Positions 8,773-17,736 of a stretch of DNA of 64,000 nt are shown here, in pieces (the stretch's first letter is position 1; each line of letters opens with the position of its first letter). Source of the DNA: Mycolicibacterium pulveris (GTDB taxonomy: Bacteria > Actinomycetota > Actinomycetes > Mycobacteriales > Mycobacteriaceae); NCBI RefSeq assembly GCF_010725725.1, contig NZ_AP022599.1, positions 2,232,001-2,296,000 of the forward strand. Direction: 5' to 3'. A program made the translations under genes and the position numbers. The notes beneath the pieces are model-generated. The model was not told where the DNA came from and did not search any database. It was given only the letters and a program-made list of their open reading frames with translations.

Positions 8773-10569
8773 CTAGAACCAGCCCTCCCGCATGTCGAGG
8801 GTGGTGCGGTCCAGGCTCTCCAGCAGGTCGAGTTGCGGCCCGGTCTTCGGCAGCTCGTAGCGGAAGAAGTAGCGGCCCGCGGCGCGCTTGCCGTCGTAGA
8901 AGTCGCCGTCGCGGCCGTGCGCGGCGATCAGCTGCTCCAGCCAGATCCACGCCACGACGATGTGACCGAACGCCTCGAGGTAGATCACGCTGTTGGCCAT
9001 CGCCGCTTCGACGTCGCCGGAGCCGAACATCGCGGCGGTGACCGCGGCGAGCCGTTGCCAGGTGGCGTCCAGCGCGGCCGCCTGCTCGGCGAGCTCGCCG
9101 CCGTGCTCGGTTGCGGTGGCCACCGACCGGCCCACAGCCTCGCCCAGCGCCGTCAGCGCGGCGCCGCCGCGGGCAGGGACCTTGCGGCCCAACAGATCCA
9201 GGCTCTGGATGCCATGGGTGCCCTCGTGGATGGGGTTGAGCCGGTTGTCCCGGTAGTGCTGCTCGACGTCGTACTCGCGGGTGTAGCCGTAGCCGCCGTG
9301 CACCTGGATCGCCAGGTTGTTGGCCTCCACGCACCACTGCGAGGGCCAGCTCTTGCCGACCGGGGTCAGCAGGTCGAGCAACATCGCGCTGGTGTCACGC
9401 TCCTCGTCGGACTCGGCGCTGTTCGTCAGGTCGATGAGCCTGGCGCAGTACAGCTGCAGCGCCATCCCGCCTTCCACATAGGCCTTCTGCGCCAACAGCA
9501 TTCGCTTGACGTCGGCATGCTCGACGATGGCGATCTGCGGCGCGGTCGGATCGCCGGCCGTCAGGGGGCGGCCCTGCGGGCGCTCCCGCGCGTACTGCAG
9601 CGACTTGAGATATCCGGTGTAGCCAAGGGCCACGGCGGCCATCCCGACGAGCAGGCGTGCCTCGTTCATCATCGTGAACATGTAGACGATGCCGCGGTGC
9701 GGTTCGCCCACCAGATAGCCCACCGCGCCGGGCTTTCCGCCGGGGGTGAACTTGCCCTCACCGAAGTTGAGCAGCGTGTTGGTGATGCCCCGCTGGCCCA
9801 TCTTGTGGTTGAGCCCGGCCAGCACCACGTCGTTGCGCTCGCCGACGGAGCCGTCGGCGTCGACGAGGAACTTGGGCACGATGAACAGCGAGATCCCTTT
9901 GGTGCCGGGCGGGCCGCCGGGAATCTTGGCCAGCACCAGATGCACGATGTTGTCGGTGAATTCGTGATCGCCGCCGGAGATCCACATCTTGGATCCGAAC
10001 AGCCGGTAGGTGCCGTCGTCCTGCGGTTCCGCCCGGGTGAGAATGTCGGCCAGCGAGGACCCGGCCTGCGGCTCCGAGAGCGCCATCGTGCCCGAGAACC
10101 GGCCTGCCAGCATGGGTTTGAAGAAGTTGTCGAGCTGCTCGGCGGTGCCGAACCGGCTCAGCAGGTTGGCGTTGGCGATGGTGAGCATGAGGTAGCCGGT
10201 GGTGGCGATGTTGGCGGCGGCGAACCACGCGAAGCACGCCTCGGCCACGGTGAAGGGCAGCTGCGCGCCGCCGAGCTCGTTGTCCATCGACATCCCGAGC
10301 AGATCGGCGTCGGCGAACGCGTCCCAGGCCTGCTTGACCTCGTCGATGACGGTGACCTTCTCGCCGTCGAAGCTGGGCTCGTCGGCGTCGCTCTTCTTGT
10401 TGTGGTTCGCGAAGTACCTGGCGGCCAACTGCTCGCACAGCTCCAGCGCGCCCTTCAGCGTCTCGCGGGAGTGCTCGGCGAACCGCGCACGCTCGGTGAG
10501 TTCGTCCACGCGCAGCCATTCGAACAACAGGAAGTCGAGGTCGCGGCGGGACAACAGGTTCGAGTTCAT
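8773..10569 (-). CDS. Acyl-CoA dehydrogenase, long (DmdC/FadE5-like) type
   Basis: The 598-residue flavoprotein is longer than ordinary acyl-CoA dehydrogenases (about 380) because of an extra C-terminal helical domain, as in DmdC and other long FadE proteins. FAD/substrate motifs visible include ALSEPQAGSSLADI and GSKMWISGGDHE. The probable catalytic glutamate is in HEGTHGIQSLD. It should catalyse alpha,beta-dehydrogenation of an acyl-CoA. It begins two bases after the upstream TetR gene's stop, so the pair is an operon and the TetR protein probably controls it. Confidence 0.88.
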   Translation of the reverse strand: MNSNLLSRRDLDFLLFEWLRVDELTERARFAEHSRETLKGALELCEQLAARYFANHNKKSDADEPSFDGEKVTVIDEVKQAWDAFADADLLGMSMDNELGGAQLPFTVAEACFAWFAAANIATTGYLMLTIANANLLSRFGTAEQLDNFFKPMLAGRFSGTMALSEPQAGSSLADILTRAEPQDDGTYRLFGSKMWISGGDHEFTDNIVHLVLAKIPGGPPGTKGISLFIVPKFLVDADGSVGERNDVVLAGLNHKMGQRGITNTLLNFGEGKFTPGGKPGAVGYLVGEPHRGIVYMFTMMNEARLLVGMAAVALGYTGYLKSLQYARERPQGRPLTAGDPTAPQIAIVEHADVKRMLLAQKAYVEGGMALQLYCARLIDLTNSAESDEERDTSAMLLDLLTPVGKSWPSQWCVEANNLAIQVHGGYGYTREYDVEQHYRDNRLNPIHEGTHGIQSLDLLGRKVPARGGAALTALGEAVGRSVATATEHGGELAEQAAALDATWQRLAAVTAAMFGSGDVEAAMANSVIYLEAFGHIVVAWIWLEQLIAAHGRDGDFYDGKRAAGRYFFRYELPKTGPQLDLLESLDRTTLDMREGWF

Positions 10570-10571
10570 GG

Positions 10572-11243
10572 TCAGACCTGCCCGGCGTTCTCGGTGCTCG
10601 GTAACTCGATCCCCAAGGGGGACTCCACGCGCACGGTCTCGTCGCGGATCAGGCCGCGCAGCAGCGCCGTGCTGAATTCGACGGCGATCTCCTGGGCGGT
10701 GCGTCGGCCCTGCGGCCGCAGCCAGCGGTACGCCCCGAGCGTCATCCCGATGTAGCCGAGTGCCAGCACATGCGAGTCGCAGTCGTAGAACTCGCCGCTT
10801 GCGATGCCGCGGTCGATCACGTCGCGGATGTGTTCATACACCTGCGCCTCGGCCTGCCGGATGTAGGCCACCTGGTCCTCGGTGAACCACTCGGTGATGT
10901 AGGGCCCCTCCTGGAAGTACACCGCGGCGCGTTCGATGTTGCCGGCGATGCCGACCAGCAGCCGGTGGGTGAAGTGATAGATCGTCTCGCGCGCCGATGC
11001 CGTCGGGTCGTCGTGCACGGCGTCGACGGTGAAGTCGGCGGCGCCCTTGTAGATGTCGTAGAGGATCAGTGACTTGCTGGCGTAGTAGTGATACACCGTC
11101 GCCTTGTTGAGCCCGACCGCGTCGGCGATGTCGTCCATCCGGGTGCCGTGGTAACCGCGGGCGGCGAACAGCTTGGTGGCGACGGCCAGCAGTTCTTCGC
11201 GGCGGGACTTCCCGTTGCCGCTATCGGCGGACGTAATGGACAT
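10572..11243 (-). CDS. TetR-family transcriptional regulator (Rv0158-like)
   Basis: The 223-residue protein has a typical TetR N-terminal HTH (about residues 14-60, with LFAARGYHGTRMDDIADAVG and KATVYHYYASK) and a helical ligand-binding C-terminal part. It is cotranscribed with the long acyl-CoA dehydrogenase immediately downstream. The position beside the pnt genes matches Rv0158 of M. tuberculosis. A likely ligand is an acyl-CoA, inferred from the neighbour only. Confidence 0.87.
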   Translation of the reverse strand: MSITSADSGNGKSRREELLAVATKLFAARGYHGTRMDDIADAVGLNKATVYHYYASKSLILYDIYKGAADFTVDAVHDDPTASARETIYHFTHRLLVGIAGNIERAAVYFQEGPYITEWFTEDQVAYIRQAEAQVYEHIRDVIDRGIASGEFYDCDSHVLALGYIGMTLGAYRWLRPQGRRTAQEIAVEFSTALLRGLIRDETVRVESPLGIELPSTENAGQV

Positions 11244-11289
11244 GGCGACTCACTATATGCAGGCCCGGAAGGCGTTCGGGGCGTCAATC

Positions 11290-11305
11290 AACTGGTTGGC
11301 TAGTT
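11290..11305. promoter_or_regulatory. Interrupted palindrome upstream of TetR gene
   Basis: The sequence AACTGGTTGGCTAGTT reads AACTnGnnnnCnAGTT on both strands. It lies 46 bases upstream of the TetR start (11243), where an autoregulatory operator is expected. The match is imperfect in the centre. Confidence 0.35.
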
Positions 11306-11384
11306 TATGCGGCCAGGGCTATCGCCGACGCAGATGACGGGTCTAGACTTTGGCCACAGCCGGCCGTACTCGAGAGGTGATGAC

Positions 11385-11495
11385 GTGGATCCGAACCCGG
11401 ACTATGACGCGAGCGACGAGCTGGAGTACGGAATCAACTGGTTCGCCTGGATTCTCCGCGGCGTCTACCCACCCCCGGCCTACCCCCCGGTCTAG
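11385..11495 (+). CDS. Putative 36-residue protein of unknown function
   Basis: A GTG at 11385 preceded by GAGAGGTGATGAC opens a 36-codon frame. The product is acidic at the front (DPNPDYDASDELEYG), then has an aromatic segment (INWFAWILRGVY) and ends in PPPAYPPV. That composition, an acidic head, a short amphipathic segment and a Pro-rich tail, is not what random GC-rich frames give. The frame is also open upstream to 11307. I do not recognise a family. It lies between the TetR gene and pntA. Confidence 0.45.
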   Translation: MDPNPDYDASDELEYGINWFAWILRGVYPPPAYPPV

Positions 11496-11578
11496 TACGC
11501 CGTAAGTACGCCCAAAGGGACAAACGGGCGGGAAAGTGCGACTAGATCGCGCCGAAACGTCGATCTCGGCGCCGGAGT

Positions 11579-11590
11579 GAGTGCGCACTC
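11579..11590. promoter_or_regulatory. 12-base palindrome upstream of pntA
   Basis: GAGTGCGCACTC is a perfect palindrome about 70 bases before the pntA ATG. It could be an operator for the pnt genes. No regulator can be assigned. Confidence 0.3.
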
Positions 11591-11658
11591 GGCTGGGGCG
11601 AACCGGCAGCGCTGGAGGGGTGCGTAGGTCGCCCAGAGATAGATGGCACACTTTCCGG

Positions 11659-13191
11659 ATGATCATCGGGATACCGCGCGAATCGCATGACGGTGAGACG
11701 CGCGTCGCCGCGACGCCGCATACCGTCGGACAGCTCCTCAAGCTGGGCTATTCCGTCGTCGTCGAGTCCGGTGCCGGTGCTGCCTCCAGCTTCGCCGATG
11801 CCGCCTACATCGACGCCGGCGCCGAGATCGGTGACCACGAAGAGGCCCTGCGAGCCGACGTCGTCCTCAAGGTCAACGCACCCACGGACGCCGAAATCGC
11901 GGCCTTGAAGGACGGCGCGACGCTGGTCAGCCTGATCTCTCCGGCACTGCAGCCGGACCTGCTGGAGAAGCTGTCCGCACGCCGCATCACGGTGCTGGCG
12001 ATGGACGCCGTGCCCCGCATTTCGCGGGCGCAGTCGCTGGACGTGTTGTCGTCGATGGCGAACATCGCGGGATACCGCGCGGTCGTCGAGGCGGCGCACA
12101 GCTTCGGACGGTTCTTCACCGGACAGGTGACCGCGGCGGGCAAAGTACCGCCGGCCAAGGTGCTCATCGTCGGCGCGGGCGTGGCCGGGTTGGCCGCCAT
12201 CGGCGCGGCAGGCAGCCTCGGCGCGGTCGTGAAGGCCACCGACCCGCGACCCGAGGTCGCCGACCAGGTCCGCTCGCTGGGCGGGGAGTACGTGTCGATC
12301 GAATCGGCGGAGGCCGAAATCTCGGCGACCGGTTACGCCAAGGAGATGGGCGATGACTACAAGGCCCGCGAGGCCGCGCTCTACGCCGAGTTGGTACCCG
12401 ACATCGACATCCTCATCACCACCGCGCTGATCCCCGGTAAGCCCGCGCCCCGCATCATCACCGCCGACATGGTGGCCGCGATGAAGCCGGGCAGCGTGAT
12501 CGTCGACATGGCCGCGGCCAACGGCGGCAACGTCGAGGGCACGGTCAAGGACCAGGCCGTCGTCACCGACAACAACGTGACGATCATCGGCTACACCGAC
12601 TTGGCCGGCCGGCTGCCCGCCACCGCCTCCCAGCTGTACGGCACCAACCTGGTCAACCTGCTCAAGCTGCTCACGCCGGAGAAGGACGGGCAGGTGGCCC
12701 TGGACTGGGACGACGTCGTCCAACGCTCGATGACCGTGGTGCGCGACGGCGAGGTCACCTGGCCGCCCCCACCGGTGCAGGTGTCGGCGGCGCCTGCGGC
12801 GGCCCCCGCCGCGGCGGTCGAGGCCGCACCGGCCAAGGAGCCGATGTCGAACGCTCGCCGGCTCGGCCTGACGTTCGCGGCGGCCGCGGCGGTCTTCGCG
12901 CTGATCGCCCTGTCCCCGGCGGCGCTGCAGGTGCACCTGACCGTCTTCGCGCTGGCGATCGTGATCGGCTACTACGTGATCGGCAACGTGCACCACGCCC
13001 TGCACACGCCGCTGATGTCGGTGACCAACGCCATCTCCGGCATCATCGTCGTCGGCGCGCTGTTGCAGATCGGCCACGGCGATGTCGTGATCACCACGCT
13101 GGCCTTCGTCGCGATCCTGATCGCCAGCATCAACATCTTCGGCGGTTTCGCGGTGACCCGCCGCATGCTGTCCATGTTCACGAGGAGCTAG
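11659..13191 (+). CDS. pntA: NAD(P) transhydrogenase alpha subunit, fused form
   Basis: The 510-residue protein carries the NAD(H)-binding domain I (about residues 1-370, starting MIIGIPRE, with the fold motif [19 protein letters not shown]). An Ala/Pro linker (about 375-395) and about four membrane helices follow. With PntB it couples proton translocation to hydride transfer between NADH and NADP+. In M. tuberculosis this polypeptide is split into PntAa and PntAb; here it is one chain as in E. coli. The ATG at 11659 aligns with the family start; no clear ribosome binding site is seen. Confidence 0.95.
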   Translation: MIIGIPRESHDGETRVAATPHTVGQLLKLGYSVVVESGAGAASSFADAAYIDAGAEIGDHEEALRADVVLKVNAPTDAEIAALKDGATLVSLISPALQPDLLEKLSARRITVLAMDAVPRISRAQSLDVLSSMANIAGYRAVVEAAHSFGRFFTGQVTAAGKVPPAKVLIVGAGVAGLAAIGAAGSLGAVVKATDPRPEVADQVRSLGGEYVSIESAEAEISATGYAKEMGDDYKAREAALYAELVPDIDILITTALIPGKPAPRIITADMVAAMKPGSVIVDMAAANGGNVEGTVKDQAVVTDNNVTIIGYTDLAGRLPATASQLYGTNLVNLLKLLTPEKDGQVALDWDDVVQRSMTVVRDGEVTWPPPPVQVSAAPAAAPAAAVEAAPAKEPMSNARRLGLTFAAAAAVFALIALSPAALQVHLTVFALAIVIGYYVIGNVHHALHTPLMSVTNAISGIIVVGALLQIGHGDVVITTLAFVAILIASINIFGGFAVTRRMLSMFTRS

Positions 13192-13194
13192 CCC

Positions 13195-14640
13195 ATGTTC
13201 GATCTCGAGACCACCGCCACCGCGGCCTACGTCGTCGCGGCGCTGCTCTTCGTGCTCTCTTTGGCCGGGCTGTCCAAGCACGAGACGTCCCGCGCCGGAA
13301 TCAGTTTCGGCATCGTCGGCATGGCGATCGCGCTGATCGCGACCATCGCGCTGGCCGTGAACCAGCAGATCGAACCGCTGGGCCTGGGTCTGCTGGTGGT
13401 GGCCATGGCCATCGGCGCGGTGATCGGGTTGTGGCGCGCGCGGGTCGTCGAGATGACCGGCATGCCCGAGTTGATCGCGTTGCTGCACTCGTTCGTCGGT
13501 CTGGCCGCCGTGCTGGTCGGCTGGAACGGCTACCTGCACGTCGAGGGCGACCCTGCCGGGGCCGAAGCCGTCCAGTTGGCTCGGGAGGGAATGCTCGGCA
13601 TCCACTCCGCCGAGGTCGTCATCGGCGTGTTCATCGGCGCCGTCACATTCACCGGTTCGATCGTGGCCAACCTGAAACTGTCGGCCCGGATGAAGTCCGC
13701 CCCACTGATGCTGCCCGGCAAGAACGTCCTCAACGTCGGCGCGCTCGTGGTGTTCGTCGCGCTCACCGTCTGGTTCGTCATCGACCCGCAGCTGTGGGTG
13801 CTCGCGGTGGTCACCGTGCTGGCGCTGCTGCTGGGCTGGCACCTGGTCGCCTCGATCGGCGGCGGCGACATGCCGGTGGTGGTGTCGATGCTCAACAGCT
13901 ATTCGGGATGGGCCGCGGCCGCCGCCGGCTTCCTGCTGGGCAACGACCTGCTCATCGTCACCGGCGCGCTGGTCGGCTCTTCGGGTGCCTACCTGTCCTA
14001 CATCATGTGCAAGGCGATGAACCGGTCGTTCATCTCCGTCATCGCGGGTGGCTTCGGGATCGAGGCCGGACCTGCCGACGACACCGACTACGGCGAGCAC
14101 CGCGAGATCACCGCCGAGGGCGCCGCCGAACTGCTGGCCTCGGCCGACTCGGTGATCATCACGCCCGGCTACGGGATGGCCGTGGCCCAAGCCCAGTACG
14201 GGGTGGCAGACCTGACCCGCCGGCTGCGTGACCGCGGCGTCGACGTCCGCTTCGGCATCCACCCGGTGGCGGGACGCCTGCCCGGGCACATGAACGTGCT
14301 GCTGGCCGAGGCCAAGGTGCCTTACGACATCGTGCTCGAGATGGATGAGATCAACGACGACTTCGACGGCACCTCAGTGGTTTTGGTGATCGGCGCCAAC
14401 GACACCGTCAACCCGGCCGCGTCCGAGGACCCGGGCAGCCCGATCGCGGGCATGCCGGTGCTGAAGGTGTGGCAGGCCGACAACGTCGTCGTTTTCAAGC
14501 GGTCCATGGCGTCGGGCTACGCCGGCGTGCAGAACCCGCTGTTCTTCCGGGAGAACACCCAGATGCTGTTCGGCGACGCCAGGGACCGAGTCGACGCCAT
14601 CAACGCCGCGCTCTCCGAAGCGGTCCACGCCGGTCACTAG
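13195..14640 (+). CDS. pntB: NAD(P) transhydrogenase beta subunit
   Basis: The 481-residue subunit begins with an array of membrane helices (about residues 1-270) and ends in the NADP(H)-binding domain III. The latter has the signature [10 protein letters not shown] and the following [21 protein letters not shown] region. It starts three bases after pntA, so the two are translated together. Length matches the family. Confidence 0.95.
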   Translation: MFDLETTATAAYVVAALLFVLSLAGLSKHETSRAGISFGIVGMAIALIATIALAVNQQIEPLGLGLLVVAMAIGAVIGLWRARVVEMTGMPELIALLHSFVGLAAVLVGWNGYLHVEGDPAGAEAVQLAREGMLGIHSAEVVIGVFIGAVTFTGSIVANLKLSARMKSAPLMLPGKNVLNVGALVVFVALTVWFVIDPQLWVLAVVTVLALLLGWHLVASIGGGDMPVVVSMLNSYSGWAAAAAGFLLGNDLLIVTGALVGSSGAYLSYIMCKAMNRSFISVIAGGFGIEAGPADDTDYGEHREITAEGAAELLASADSVIITPGYGMAVAQAQYGVADLTRRLRDRGVDVRFGIHPVAGRLPGHMNVLLAEAKVPYDIVLEMDEINDDFDGTSVVLVIGANDTVNPAASEDPGSPIAGMPVLKVWQADNVVVFKRSMASGYAGVQNPLFFRENTQMLFGDARDRVDAINAALSEAVHAGH

Positions 14641-14651
14641 GGTCGGTAGCC

Positions 14652-15791
14652 ATGCCGGTCGACAGACTGTTACCCACCGAAGAAGCGCACGACCTGATCG
14701 CGCTGACCCGCGACATCGCCGACAAGGTGCTCGACCCGATCGTCGACGAGCACGAGAAGGCGGAGACCTACCCCGAAGGGGTGTTCGCCCAACTGGGCGA
14801 GGCCGGGTTGCTGAGCCTGCCGCAGCCCGAGGAGTGGGGCGGCGGCGGCCAGCCCTACGAGGTCTACCTGCAGGTGCTCGAGGAGATCGCGGCGCGGTGG
14901 GCGGCGGTGGCGGTCGCGGTGAGCGTGCACAGCCTCTCGTCGCATCCGTTGTTGGTGTTCGGTACCGAGGAGCAGAAGCAGCGGTGGCTGCCGCAGATGT
15001 TGTCGGGGGAGCAGATCGGCGCCTACAGCCTCTCGGAGCCCCAGGCCGGGTCGGACGCCGCGGCGTTGCGGTGCGCGGCCACCAGGACCGACGGCGGATA
15101 CATCCTCAACGGGGCCAAATCGTGGATCACCCACGGTGGGCGGGCCGACTTCTACACGCTGTTCGCCCGCACCGGCGACGGCTCGCGCGGGATCTCATGT
15201 TTTCTGGTGCCCGGTGACCTGCCGGGGCTGAGCTTCGGCAAGCCCGAGGAGAAGATGGGCCTGCACGCGGTCCCGACGACGTCGGCGTTCTACGACAACG
15301 CCCGCATCGACGACGACCGTCTCATCGGTGACGAAGGCCAGGGCCTGCAGATCGCGTTCTCGGCACTGGATTCCGGGCGGCTGGGCATCGCCGCCGTCGC
15401 GACGGGGTTGGCGCAGGCCGCCCTCGACGAAGCCGTGAAGTACGCGAACGAGCGAACCACGTTCGGCCGCAAGATCATCGACCACCAGGGCCTGGGGTTC
15501 CTGCTTGCCGACATGGCTGCCGCAGTGGCCAGCGCCCGCGCCACCTACCTGGATGCCGCGCGGCGTCGCGATCTCAACCAGCCCTACTCCCAGCAGGCCA
15601 GCGTCGCGAAGCTGGTCGCCACCGACGCCGCGATGAAGGTGACCACCGACGCGGTGCAAGTGTTCGGCGGCGTCGGCTACACGCGCGACTTCCGGGTGGA
15701 GCGCTACATGCGCGAGGCCAAGATCACCCAGATCTTCGAGGGCACCAACCAGATTCAGCGTCTGGTCATCGCGCGCGGGCTCACCTCCTAG
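14652..15791 (+). CDS. Acyl-CoA dehydrogenase (short/medium-chain type)
   Basis: This 379-residue FadE protein has standard length. It shows the signature ACAD1-type segment YSLSEPQAGSDAAALRC, the substrate loop GAKSWITHGG, and the catalytic glutamate region IFEGTNQIQRLV. It should oxidise acyl-CoA to enoyl-CoA, passing electrons to ETF. It starts 11 bases after pntB on the same strand and is probably cotranscribed, possibly linking fatty-acid oxidation with NADPH balance. Confidence 0.9.
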   Translation: MPVDRLLPTEEAHDLIALTRDIADKVLDPIVDEHEKAETYPEGVFAQLGEAGLLSLPQPEEWGGGGQPYEVYLQVLEEIAARWAAVAVAVSVHSLSSHPLLVFGTEEQKQRWLPQMLSGEQIGAYSLSEPQAGSDAAALRCAATRTDGGYILNGAKSWITHGGRADFYTLFARTGDGSRGISCFLVPGDLPGLSFGKPEEKMGLHAVPTTSAFYDNARIDDDRLIGDEGQGLQIAFSALDSGRLGIAAVATGLAQAALDEAVKYANERTTFGRKIIDHQGLGFLLADMAAAVASARATYLDAARRRDLNQPYSQQASVAKLVATDAAMKVTTDAVQVFGGVGYTRDFRVERYMREAKITQIFEGTNQIQRLVIARGLTS

Positions 15792-15799
15792 CGCGCGAA

Positions 15800-15849
15800 C
15801 AGACGCCAATACCCCCAAACCCGGCTCGAAAAGGGGGTGTTCACGTCTG
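15800..15849. terminator. Hairpin between convergent fadE and sensor kinase
   Basis: Outer arms CAGACG/CGTCTG and inner arms ACCCCC/GGGGGT pair around a loop containing AAACCCGGCTCGAAAA. The hairpin lies at the convergence of two genes and overlaps the end of the kinase gene. Confidence 0.55.
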
Positions 15850-17049
15850 CTCGCCGGAAGAGAGGGTCGGCTCCGGCGGCGAGGTGGCCGTCACTCGCGT
15901 TCCGCCACCCGGCGACGAGGTGATCCGCATCGACCCGCCCATCGCGTCGAAGCGGGCCAGCAGCGAGCCGATGCCGATATGCCCGTCGGCCACGTACTTC
16001 TCCACGACGTCGGGATCGAACCCCTTGCCGTCGTCGGCAACGGTCAGCACGATCCGGTCGCCTCGACGCGACAGCCCGACCCGCACCGTCTTCGCGCCGG
16101 CGTGCTTGTGCACGTTGGCCAGCAGTTCGCGGGCGGCCCGGTACAACAGCTGCTCGGACTCCGGCTTGCCGACATCCTCGAGATCGGCCTGCACGGTGTA
16201 AGGGCCGCGAGTCTCGAACTGCCGCACCAGTTCTCGCACCGCCGGCGTCAACCCCAGCTGGGCCAGCACCTGCGGATGCAGCTGGGTCACGGTGAGGCGC
16301 AACTCCGTCGCCGTCTGCTGCAGCGCGGCGTGCACCGAGTCCAGCGCCGCGTCGTCGAGGCGTTCCCTGGCCACGTCGAGATCCAGCCGCGCCGCCAGCA
16401 GCGTCTGCAGCGGCCCGTCGTGCAGATGCTCGGCGACTTCGCGGTTGTGCCGCTCGTCGGCGTGCATCGCTTCCGAGATCAGTTGGCGGCGCGTCTCCTG
16501 CAACTTGTTGACCCGCGCCTGCCTACGCACCAGCACCAGACACAGCCCGGCGGCGGCGACCGCGGACCAGAGCAGGAACCCGACGTGGAGGTAGACGATT
16601 TCGGGCAGGCCGACGGTGTCGTCGCGCTTGGAGTAGACGATCCACGCGGCCAGATATCCCAGCGCCGTGCTGGTCCCCAACACCGCGGTCAGCATCGGGC
16701 GGTCCTGGAACGCCACGACGATCGGCAGCACGAAGAACACCGGCAACAACGCCGCCGTGGCGCCGCCGGACACCAGGCACAACACCACGACCACCAGAAC
16801 GTCCACCGCCGTCGACGACCACCCCGCCCAGCGCGGTACCGGCCCGCTCAGCACCACCCCCAGCCACACCAGCGCGGCGCCTGCGTAGATCCCGAGCACC
16901 ACCAGGTAGACACCGGGCAGCCAGTGGTCGACTTCCCAGAGCCACACCAGCAGTGCGATCAGCCCGATCAGCGGCAGGCGCAGCACGGCGGTGACACGGA
17001 CCGGCTCCGCCGTGAAGAAGTCCGCGCCGCGGTCCAGCAGCCGTCGCAC
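15841..17049 (-). CDS. NarL-type membrane sensor histidine kinase
   Basis: The 402-residue protein has an N-terminal block of about five or six membrane helices (residues about 20-180), then a HisKA_3 dimerisation domain with phospho-acceptor His in EVAEHLHDGPLQTLL. The ATPase domain follows, with N box ELLANVHKHA and G box VADDGKGFDP. It has no extracellular sensor domain, so the signal is likely in the membrane. It starts one base after the response regulator stop, forming a two-gene unit. Confidence 0.9.
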   Translation of the reverse strand: MRRLLDRGADFFTAEPVRVTAVLRLPLIGLIALLVWLWEVDHWLPGVYLVVLGIYAGAALVWLGVVLSGPVPRWAGWSSTAVDVLVVVVLCLVSGGATAALLPVFFVLPIVVAFQDRPMLTAVLGTSTALGYLAAWIVYSKRDDTVGLPEIVYLHVGFLLWSAVAAAGLCLVLVRRQARVNKLQETRRQLISEAMHADERHNREVAEHLHDGPLQTLLAARLDLDVARERLDDAALDSVHAALQQTATELRLTVTQLHPQVLAQLGLTPAVRELVRQFETRGPYTVQADLEDVGKPESEQLLYRAARELLANVHKHAGAKTVRVGLSRRGDRIVLTVADDGKGFDPDVVEKYVADGHIGIGSLLARFDAMGGSMRITSSPGGGTRVTATSPPEPTLSSGEQT

Positions 17050-17050
17050 G

Positions 17051-17692
17051 TCAGTCCAACAACTTGCGTCGCATCGCCTCCGCCACAGCGGCGGCCCGGT
17101 CGTTCACGCCGAGCTTGTCGTAGAGCCGCTGCACGTGGGTCTTCACCGTCGACGGCGCCAAGAACAGCTCCTTGGCCATGGCGGGAATGCTGCTGCCGGC
17201 GGCGATGAGCCTGAGCACATCGCGTTCGCGGGGGCTCAGCACCGGGCCGTCGTTGTCGGCGCGCCTGCGGATCTCGCCTGCCAGCCCGGCGGCCAGGCTG
17301 GGCGCCACCACGTCGCGCCCGTTGGCGCAGTCGAGGACGGCCTGCACCAGCTCCGACCGCGTGGACTCCTTGGGCAAGAAGCCGGCCGCCCCGTTCTGCA
17401 GCGCCTGGTAGACGATCGCCGACTCGTCGTGTGCCGACACCAGCAGCACCCGGGTGGGCAGCTGGTCGCGTAGCACCGCGGCGGCGACCTCGGCGCCGTC
17501 CATATTCGGCATCCGGTAGTCCAACAGGGCGACTTGCGGCTGGTGCGCGCGGATGGCCGCGAGTGCCATCGCGCCGTCGTCGGCTTCGGCCACGACTTCG
17601 ATCGAGCCACTTGATACGAGCGCGCGGACGACGCCGTCGCGAAACATCGGGTGGTCATCGCCCACCACCACGCGCACCTTCTCGCTCGTCAT
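17051..17692 (-). CDS. NarL/LuxR-family response regulator
   Basis: The 213-residue protein has a receiver domain (about residues 5-120, phospho-acceptor Asp in VALLDYRMPNMDG) and a C-terminal LuxR HTH (about 148-210, with LSPRERDVLRLIAAG and STVKTHVQRLYDKLG). I chose the ATG at 17692 because it gives MTSEKVRVVVGDDHPM, the usual start of the receiver fold. The gene begins 44 bases after the aminotransferase stop on the same strand. It may have its own promoter or be a distal part of the sugar operon. Confidence 0.9.
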   Translation of the reverse strand: MTSEKVRVVVGDDHPMFRDGVVRALVSSGSIEVVAEADDGAMALAAIRAHQPQVALLDYRMPNMDGAEVAAAVLRDQLPTRVLLVSAHDESAIVYQALQNGAAGFLPKESTRSELVQAVLDCANGRDVVAPSLAAGLAGEIRRRADNDGPVLSPRERDVLRLIAAGSSIPAMAKELFLAPSTVKTHVQRLYDKLGVNDRAAAVAEAMRRKLLD

Positions 17693-17736
17693 GACGCAAA
17701 GAATTCGCACGCCGAGGCACGTTTGCTCGGCAAATC

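Noticed and set aside
11542..14289. 915-residue open frame on the minus strand opposite pntA and pntB
   Set aside because: Its product is rich in Arg, His, Asp and Gln with no hydrophobic core, as expected for the reverse strand of high-GC genes. pntA/pntB on the plus strand have unmistakable family motifs.
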